In this document: positions 31,663-36,969 of the stretch, one piece after another
How positions within the stretch are numbered: position 1 is the first letter of the stretch
Layout: the number at the start of each line of letters is the position of its first letter
NCBI RefSeq assembly: GCF_023229105.1
Contig: NZ_JALNZY010000014.1
Coordinates: forward strand, 1 to 36,969
Origin: Sulfurimonas sp.
GTDB taxonomy: Bacteria > Campylobacterota > Campylobacteria > Campylobacterales > Sulfurimonadaceae
Direction: 5' to 3'
Length of the DNA stretch: 36,969 nucleotides
Notes under the pieces: model-generated
The model's input: the letters and a program-made list of their open reading frames with translations, nothing else
Database searches by the model: none
Told to the model about the DNA's origin: nothing
Program-made: the position numbers and the translations under genes

Positions 31663-33200
31663 AGGCGGCTTCTAAAAACAAGGTATATAAGAGCATAAAA
31701 AATATCATAAAAACCTACAATAAGTCCCAGAGCGTCTATTGTCCCTAAATAAAATAGGGAGAAAAAGATGGTGCCTGTAATCAGGCGGGCGATAGAGGTG
31801 CAGTATGCCAAAAAATGTGCCTCTTTAGTTATCCCAGCTAAATGCAAAATACCTACAAATCCCATAAAACCAAAAACAAGGTAGTAGTACGGAGTGAAGT
31901 ATAACCCTAAAAACTCAAACAGCACAGGCGCAGAGATAAAGAGTAAAAGCGCACCCAAACCATCCGACATAAAGCCGTTTATATGATACAACTCAAGCAG
32001 AGACGGCTTTGTAATTTTTATTTTTTTTATAATGTAATAAACTAGACCCACAACCGCTAAAATACCCCCAAAGAGACGAATCCACCACATAATTATTACA
32101 TCAACTGCAAAAACTCCCGCTTCATCAAAACCTGCAAGTGAGAGCGATACAAATATAACTCCTATAACAAAAAGCCAAAAGAGCATAAACTTATCTGGCA
32201 ATTTGTAAAAATACTTCAAGATGCTAAGCGACATAAAAAATATACCCAGTCCGATGGCTACATGAGCATGCGCAACAATCAAATCATTTCTATGAAACAG
32301 CCAGCGTATTTCTGGAATAAACAGTATATTTCCTTGAATCATTACAAACAAAAATGCCCAGATGGAAATTGCAAGATAGGGTGTCCGTTTAAAAGTTATT
32401 TTCGCATCTCTGCACCACTTAATTAAAAGCGGGGCATAGGCAAATGTTAGCCATTGATAAACCCACTCCTCACCGTACAAGAGTTCACCTCTAAATATTC
32501 GAGTACCCACAGAGAGCGCATATCCTAGAAGCGGAATTATCCAAAAAAGATGCCATTTTGGGGCAAAACTCTCTTTTGCATGTAGCTTTATCATAAGATA
32601 AAAAAGCGGAATAAGCGTAAAACTCATCCCTAGCGTATTATCTCCATGAGGTCCGATTAATGTTTTTTCAACCTGTCCGAAAGTGGGATTCATTAGAACA
32701 AGAAGCGATATAGGAGCAACAAACAGAAGCGCTTTGGAGACTTTTACCCATAACGGCGTAATCTTATAATGCTTTATTGTTTTAAATATGGCAACTATAT
32801 AAAAAATTCCAGAAGCAGCAAGTATAAAATTTAACTCATAAGCAAAATCGTAAAAAGGCAAGCCCCTTTGAGCCCCCAGTAAAATAGAGACAACAGCCAT
32901 AAAAAGAAATAAATGCCACAATAAAAAGTAGTTTTTAAGCGGCTCTACCGCTTGGCTTAAATCAAGTTTATCTTTTGCAAAAAGTGCAAAAGGAAGTAAG
33001 GAGAGGGCGAGCATTATCGGACCATAAAGCATTAGCGTAATATGCAGAGAACGGGTAGTCGAAGCATTTAAAAGCGTAGAGTCTAAGAGTGAAAAGCCCA
33101 ACATCTGAGCCCCATAGATAACCCCTACTACGATAGAGCCTAAAAATATAAACGCCCAAATAGGCATAACCGAATCTACTAATTTATAAAATTTGTCCAT
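31659..33200 (-). CDS. NorB/heme-copper-oxidase-like membrane protein lacking the helix VII His pair
   Basis: 513 residues, about twelve to fourteen helices. TTRSLHITLMLYGP (His53) lines up with the NorB helix II heme ligand, and LIVAHAHVAIGLG (His311, His313) with SAHGHLAFFG of helix X, so low-spin and high-spin heme histidines look kept. A single His185 in GPHGDNTLG is in the helix VI position, without the following Glu. No adjacent His-His occurs anywhere; the aligned stretch reads LSVGTRIF. The metal FeB/CuB site therefore looks incomplete. No subunit II gene is adjacent. Either a divergent NO/O2 reductase or a non-catalytic heme protein. It overlaps the ATPase gene by 17 bases. Confidence 0.75.
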   Translation of the reverse strand: MDKFYKLVDSVMPIWAFIFLGSIVVGVIYGAQMLGFSLLDSTLLNASTTRSLHITLMLYGPIMLALSLLPFALFAKDKLDLSQAVEPLKNYFLLWHLFLFMAVVSILLGAQRGLPFYDFAYELNFILAASGIFYIVAIFKTIKHYKITPLWVKVSKALLFVAPISLLVLMNPTFGQVEKTLIGPHGDNTLGMSFTLIPLFYLMIKLHAKESFAPKWHLFWIIPLLGYALSVGTRIFRGELLYGEEWVYQWLTFAYAPLLIKWCRDAKITFKRTPYLAISIWAFLFVMIQGNILFIPEIRWLFHRNDLIVAHAHVAIGLGIFFMSLSILKYFYKLPDKFMLFWLFVIGVIFVSLSLAGFDEAGVFAVDVIIMWWIRLFGGILAVVGLVYYIIKKIKITKPSLLELYHINGFMSDGLGALLLFISAPVLFEFLGLYFTPYYYLVFGFMGFVGILHLAGITKEAHFLAYCTSIARLITGTIFFSLFYLGTIDALGLIVGFYDIFYALIYLVFRSRL

Positions 33201-33807
33201 CTTTTAACCTAATTATTTTAGTTGCGTAGTTCTCTATCTGCATGTCATGAGATGCAACTACTACTGTAGTGCCGTTTTTTGAAGCCTCTGCTAAAAGTCC
33301 ATAAACTATTGTTGAGTTTTTTGAGTCTAAACTACCAGTCGGCTCATCTGCAAATATGATTTTTGGTTCATTAACAAGTGCTCTAGCCAGTGCCACACGC
33401 TGTCTCTGTCCACCTGAAATCTCATTTGGATAACGCGTAGAGAGTTCAGAGATACCAAGCTTCTTTAGTATTATCTGTATATTGTGCTTTTTATCTTCTA
33501 GTGCGGCTAATGCTATGTTTTCATACACACTTAGATAGTTTATGAGATAGTGAAACTGAAAAACAAACCCTACCTTGCTTTGGCGGAAATAGTCTAAATT
33601 TTTAATTTTATCAACCGACTCTCCATCTATTAAGAGCTCTCCGCTTGATGGTTTTAAAAGAGTTGAGAGAATACAGAGGAGTGTTGATTTTCCACTTCCG
33701 CTCTCTCCGCTTAAAAATATAAATCCACCGCTCTTAATCTCAAACGAGAGGTCAAAAAGAACCTGCTCTTCACCGTAAAAGTGTGAAACATGTGATACTT
33801 TTATCAT
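33184..33807 (-). CDS. ABC transporter ATPase, LolD/MacB type
   Basis: 207 residues from the ATG at 33807, which overlaps the permease stop (ATGA) and has AAGGA 5 bases upstream; an ATG at 33813 is also possible. Walker A GESGSGKST (34-42), Q-loop Gln84, signature ISGGQRQR (130-137) and Walker B IIFADEPTG are all intact, and the SLDSKNS D-loop follows. This is the LolD/MacB/FtsE class, which powers extraction or extrusion through FtsX-like permeases rather than import. Partner: the permease just upstream. Confidence 0.92.
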   Translation of the reverse strand: MIKVSHVSHFYGEEQVLFDLSFEIKSGGFIFLSGESGSGKSTLLCILSTLLKPSSGELLIDGESVDKIKNLDYFRQSKVGFVFQFHYLINYLSVYENIALAALEDKKHNIQIILKKLGISELSTRYPNEISGGQRQRVALARALVNEPKIIFADEPTGSLDSKNSTIVYGLLAEASKNGTTVVVASHDMQIENYATKIIRLKDGQIL

Positions 33808-34877
33808 GCACATCCTTGATTTATCAGAAGTATCGGATCTGTTTTAGAAGCTATCCAAGCCGGTACCAGTGAGCCCAGAAGAGCCATAAAGAGTGTTGAA
33901 GCAAGAACATAGATGGCAGTAGATAGTGAAAGCGTTCCATTTACATACCCCTGAAGCATCTCAACATGGGGCAGCATTGCCAATATGCCAAGACTTAAAA
34001 GAAGTGCGAACAAGTAAGCTGAAACACTCATGATAAGCGTCTCAAAAAAGAGATTTTTAATAATAAAAAACCTACTTTTACCAAGTGCGCGCATAATACC
34101 AAACTCCTCTTTTCGTGAGTTAACAATCATACTCATAACCGAAGCAATTCCCATTAGCCCCATAGCAAAAGCGAGTGTTGAGATTACAAGAGATGAGTTC
34201 TCAATAATCTTAAACTGGTTATACTCTTTTACAAAATTTTGTGTTGTCTTTACCTCTACCTCATCATCAAGCAGAGCAATCTCTTTGACAATACTATCTG
34301 TATTATTTGGCAAATCAGTAGTGACTAAAATAAAAGAAGCCGAGCGGTTAAAAAGTCGACCGGCATCCTCTATATTCATAACAACCCCACCCTCTTCAAA
34401 ACCTATCTCGCTACTAAAGATACCTGAGATTTTAAAACGCTTGTTCCCTATGTTTACACTTCTAGTTGCAAACTGCTTAGCCAGATTTGCACCAAGAATA
34501 ACTTCGCCATCCTTTGGATACTCTCCCTTTGAGAGCTTGTAGTGTGAAAAATGGTTTGCCGTTGTACCATAAATTCCAGCTATTGGGATATGTCCTATAG
34601 GAGAAGCTCCGACTATCATGCCGTAGCTTGAAGCTACACTCTTTAGCTTATCTATCTTTTGAATTAAGCCAATATCAACATTTGAAAAAAAGGTATCTGA
34701 AATACCTTTTTGGGTAATGATAATATCTCCATCTGTTTTTATCATCTTTGAGTACATTCCAATTACACCCTGAGATACTGAACTGATAAGAAAAATAGCC
34801 ATTACCGCAATGGTAATGGATGAAAATATCAAAAGGCTTTTAAAAGGATTTTTTCTGAGTGCTTTTAGCGATATCAT
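33804..34877 (-). CDS. ABC transporter permease, FtsX/MacB type
   Basis: 357 residues: a first membrane helix (about 13-38), a large periplasmic MacB-like domain (about 39-225) and three C-terminal helices (about 228-253, 280-302, 320-345) with the FtsX-domain feature RKEEFGIMRALGKSR between helices 2 and 3. This is a mechanotransmission-type permease, so substrate handling is probably periplasmic (lipoprotein, peptide or protein). Only one permease gene is present, so a homodimer is likely. Start overlaps the upstream stop (ATGA). Confidence 0.9.
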   Translation of the reverse strand: MISLKALRKNPFKSLLIFSSITIAVMAIFLISSVSQGVIGMYSKMIKTDGDIIITQKGISDTFFSNVDIGLIQKIDKLKSVASSYGMIVGASPIGHIPIAGIYGTTANHFSHYKLSKGEYPKDGEVILGANLAKQFATRSVNIGNKRFKISGIFSSEIGFEEGGVVMNIEDAGRLFNRSASFILVTTDLPNNTDSIVKEIALLDDEVEVKTTQNFVKEYNQFKIIENSSLVISTLAFAMGLMGIASVMSMIVNSRKEEFGIMRALGKSRFFIIKNLFFETLIMSVSAYLFALLLSLGILAMLPHVEMLQGYVNGTLSLSTAIYVLASTLFMALLGSLVPAWIASKTDPILLINQGCA

Positions 34878-35344
34878 TTCTCAATCGCTGCTTTGAGTTC
34901 TTGTTTTGAAGAGATAAAAGTTATCTCTTTGATTTTTGAGTCCTCTATACGAAGCAGAGTAATTTTCTCCTCTTTGTTTGGAACCGTGTTTTGAAACTTA
35001 TCGCCATAGTGCAGATAGATAAGATGCTTATATTTTTGAAGTTTTGGCAGAGCAAACATGCTTGTAATAATTGATGGCATTTTATTTATATCTGCTATAA
35101 ATATAGAGTTATTTTTAAGAAGATAAAACTTACTTTGAGTATCAAGATATTCGTTGACTAAAGCTCCCGTATCTTTTTCAAAAGCAACTATTACCAACTT
35201 TGTTTTTTGTGGTATCTTCATCTGACGACCAGTAGGCGTCTCATACTTAAAATTATCCAATATATTGAGCGGAGAGTCTATTTTAAGAGAGTCCCCACTT
35301 AATAAAACAACGCTCATGGTTAAAGCTGCTAAAAATTTATTCAT
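34874..35344 (-). CDS. exported protein of unknown function
   Basis: 156 residues from ATG 35344, which has AAGGA upstream and starts a signal peptide (about 1-18, MNKFLAALTMSVVLLSGDS); a longer in-frame start reads into the next gene. The mature domain (about 138 residues) alternates strands and helices (TKLVIVAFEKDTG, KHLIYLHYGD), somewhat like a thioredoxin fold but without a CxxC. No family recognised. As first gene of the tight permease/ATPase/NorB-like set, it may be the periplasmic partner of that transporter. Confidence 0.75.
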   Translation of the reverse strand: MNKFLAALTMSVVLLSGDSLKIDSPLNILDNFKYETPTGRQMKIPQKTKLVIVAFEKDTGALVNEYLDTQSKFYLLKNNSIFIADINKMPSIITSMFALPKLQKYKHLIYLHYGDKFQNTVPNKEEKITLLRIEDSKIKEITFISSKQELKAAIEK

Positions 35345-35387
35345 TTTTTTCCTTGAATTATTAAAATTGAATTGTACTACCATTATG

Positions 35388-36134
35388 TTAATTGATGGTA
35401 AAAACCGGTATTTCAGATGGAACCTTGTACCTAACATCAACACCCCAATATCCAAGACCTCGACAGACATAAAGAAGCGTATTTCTCTGTTTGTAGAGTC
35501 CAGATATATAGGGTTGAAAATATTTAACTATAATACTAAATGGATATATCTGCCCGCCATGTGTATGTCCACTGAGTTGAATATCTATACGAAAATTATC
35601 TACATATGAGATATCTTTTGGTTGATGTGTTAGCAGTATTGTCGATAAATCAGGATTTAGTTCCAAAAAAAGCTCCTTTATGGGCCGTCTGATTCCTCGG
35701 ACAAAACTATATCTATCACTAAGCCCGACTAGCTGTAAAAGAGAGCCTTTTATTTTAAGCTCTACTATTTTATTATCAAGACAGACAACTCCACTCTCTT
35801 GCATTATGGTTTTAAGTTCTTTTGGACCATAAAAAATATCATGATTTCCACTCACATAGTATGATGGAACTTCAAGCTCTCTAAAGCAACGCAAATGATC
35901 TTTTACATGTAAGGCAGAGGTCTGGAGTATATCTCCACTAAAGAGGAGGATATCCGGCTTTATCTTGTTTATCTTCTCTACAAGAGTTCGAATATAATCA
36001 ACTTTAACATTTTTACCAAGGTGAAGATCAGATAGCTGAACTATACGTAATCCATTTAACGAAGTGCAAAAAGTATCACTCTTTAATGCAACCTCTTCAA
36101 ATGGAAAATGCTTCCAGCCGACCTGCAGAGACAC
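35388..36134 (-). CDS. calcineurin-like metallophosphoesterase
   Basis: 248 residues with the full metal-site series: QLSDLHLG (about 33-40), FSGDIL, SGNHD, THQP and SGHTHGGQ. The GHTHGGQ ending is typical of the YkuE/LpxG-like membrane-associated phosphoesterases, some of which hydrolyse UDP-2,3-diacylglucosamine in lipid A synthesis; this one lacks an N-terminal membrane helix, so substrate is open. The start is GTG at 36134 with AGGGGAT upstream; no Met codon lies near. The gene is 13 bases downstream of the lipoprotein gene and probably co-transcribed. Confidence 0.88.
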   Translation of the reverse strand: MSLQVGWKHFPFEEVALKSDTFCTSLNGLRIVQLSDLHLGKNVKVDYIRTLVEKINKIKPDILLFSGDILQTSALHVKDHLRCFRELEVPSYYVSGNHDIFYGPKELKTIMQESGVVCLDNKIVELKIKGSLLQLVGLSDRYSFVRGIRRPIKELFLELNPDLSTILLTHQPKDISYVDNFRIDIQLSGHTHGGQIYPFSIIVKYFQPYISGLYKQRNTLLYVCRGLGYWGVDVRYKVPSEIPVFTIN

Positions 36135-36147
36135 TCTACTTTATCCC

Positions 36148-36777
36148 CTAGTTGGCAAAATAGTTTTTGACATGCTCTATCCATGCATCAAGAGCAGGTT
36201 TAATAGCTTCAAACTCCAAAGTATCACCATTTAATATAATCTTTTTATCTTTTATTATATCCATGCTCTCAATCAATACTTCTCCCGTTGTAGAGTCAAC
36301 AATGCGCTTCTCACCTAATATTCTTACATTTTCATCCATGTAGGAGTTGTAGGATGTTACGGTAATATCCATCGCTATTGGTGAAAATTGATTCCATTTT
36401 TTATCCTCAAAGTGTACCTCTACCGCCGAGACTGCCGACTCAAATATCAGTGTATCCGCACCTTCTTTCTCTACTACCTTATATTTAGAGCTATTTTGAA
36501 GCTCTCTTTTATACCCTTTATCTAAATAGTCCGAAATCTCTTTGTAGAGTCTCTTTTGTGAGTTCGTCTGCTCTTTGGGCGCAATTATAGACATAACTTG
36601 AGTCGGAGCAATTAAAATAGTTTTGTACTTTGAGAGCTTAACCTTATCTGTACTCTTTAATTGTGTATAGTCTTTAAAAAATCCGCTGTTTTTGGCATCC
36701 ACATTTTTACCTGCACAGCCACTCATTAAAAACATTAGTCCAAGAACAACCGTGCCAAATACTGTTTGTAGTTTCAA
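36148..36777 (-). CDS. DUF3313-like lipoprotein
   Basis: 209 residues with a lipoprotein signal and lipobox LMSGC (Cys21). The mature part (GFFKDYTQLKS, then YKTILIAPTQVM, and a closing ALDAWIEHVKNYFAN) resembles the DUF3313 outer-membrane lipoprotein family; function unknown. The start is TTG at 36777 with AAAGGAT 5 bases upstream. It opens a possible seven-gene minus-strand transcript down to 30754. Confidence 0.75.
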   Translation of the reverse strand: MKLQTVFGTVVLGLMFLMSGCAGKNVDAKNSGFFKDYTQLKSTDKVKLSKYKTILIAPTQVMSIIAPKEQTNSQKRLYKEISDYLDKGYKRELQNSSKYKVVEKEGADTLIFESAVSAVEVHFEDKKWNQFSPIAMDITVTSYNSYMDENVRILGEKRIVDSTTGEVLIESMDIIKDKKIILNGDTLEFEAIKPALDAWIEHVKNYFAN

Positions 36778-36806
36778 TTTAATCCTTTGTCGGCAAAACG
36801 CCTTCT

Positions 36807-36812
36807 ATTATA
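36807..36812 (-). promoter_or_regulatory. -10 box of the lipoprotein operon
   Basis: On the minus strand TATAAT lies 29 bases before the TTG start. Between them the leader can form a small GGC/GCC hairpin just before the AAAGGA ribosome binding site. Confidence 0.5.
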
Positions 36813-36929
36813 TTTTCACTATAATAACATTTTAGATTAAAATCTCTCTATGGCTTAAAGTTTATCTATTTTAATAAATTATGTTATTATTATTTACAAA
36901 AATTAGGGCGCTCGCTCAAGGTTGACACA

Positions 36930-36969
36930 ATGAAACATTTAAAATTAATTCTCTCTCTTCTTCTTATCG
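36930..36969 (+). CDS. start of a secreted or membrane protein, cut by the window end
   Basis: ATG 36930 opens MKHLKLILSLLLI, the first 13 residues of a signal peptide or membrane anchor. AAGG lies about 9 bases upstream, and TATTAT at 36885-36890 is a possible -10. No function can be given. Confidence 0.55.
   Translation, partial: MKHLKLILSLLLI

Noticed and set aside
31659..33200. Calling this gene a cbb3 cytochrome oxidase subunit I or a second norB
   Set aside because: No adjacent His-His and no ccoO/ccoP or norC partner nearby; only a superfamily-level call is supported.
34030..34542. 170-codon open frame antisense to the FtsX-type permease gene
   Set aside because: The permease has clear domain features in its own frame; the antisense frame has none and no start signal.
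1..36969. CRISPR arrays, insertion sequences, prophage or integration sites
   Set aside because: No regularly spaced repeats, transposase, integrase or phage genes were seen; the tRNA genes at the left end show no adjacent integrase or repeated tRNA end.

Overview
The window is bacterial chromosome from a Sulfurimonas-like member of the Campylobacterota (former Epsilonproteobacteria). That assignment is inference from low G+C, tight overlapping operons, T-rich promoters whose clear element is a TATAAT box, histidine kinases with the GNIAHQWRQP H-box, and a complete NO reductase plus cytochrome cd1 nitrite reductase locus in a respiratory setting. I see no insertion sequence, prophage, CRISPR array or rRNA. 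No stretch longer than about 205 bases lacks a gene; the larger gaps (153-299, 6502-6672, 16605-16809, 21157-21358, 36778-36929) hold promoters, dyads or terminators.

Layout. 1-226: two tRNA genes (His partial, Pro) on the minus strand behind a near-ideal promoter. 300-3574: an NSS-type sodium symporter, a small unknown protein and a c-heme-sensor diguanylate cyclase. 3612-6501 (minus): thiG, the NAD(P)HX repair gene nnr and a P-loop protein. 6673-10835: di-heme cytochrome c peroxidase, kdsD-type sugar isomerase, an RsuA/RluB-type pseudouridine synthase and rarA. 10890-14846: a three-gene signalling unit (STAS protein, NIT-domain chemoreceptor, receiver/PP2C/HATPase protein). 14869-15537 (minus): rplT and rpmI without infC. 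15631-16604: three small unknown genes.

16810-26857 is the centrepiece, a denitrification island in one direction: a small membrane protein, norC, norB, an unlisted 53-residue membrane peptide, a UUCG-capped hairpin, nirS, a terminator, a NirC-like monoheme cytochrome, nirJ, nirF, nirE, then a histidine kinase whose sensor is a complete di-iron flavodiiron/ODP-type beta-lactamase fold, and its OmpR-type response regulator. NirS would make NO, NorBC would remove it, NirJ/F/E build heme d1, and the di-iron kinase could sense NO or O2. A TTGAT-N4-GTCAA box of the FNR/DNR type lies upstream of the first gene.

26873-30707 (minus): a Sel1-repeat protein, a dicarboxylate/amino-acid:cation symporter, mgtE and a YceI-like protein. 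30754-36777 (minus): a tightly overlapping set containing a DUF3313-like lipoprotein, a metallophosphoesterase, an exported protein, an FtsX/MacB-type permease, its ATPase, a NorB/heme-copper-oxidase-like protein lacking the helix VII His-His motif, and a polytopic membrane protein. This last operon and the di-iron sensor kinase are the best candidates for undescribed biology. At 36930 a new secreted protein gene begins and runs off the end.
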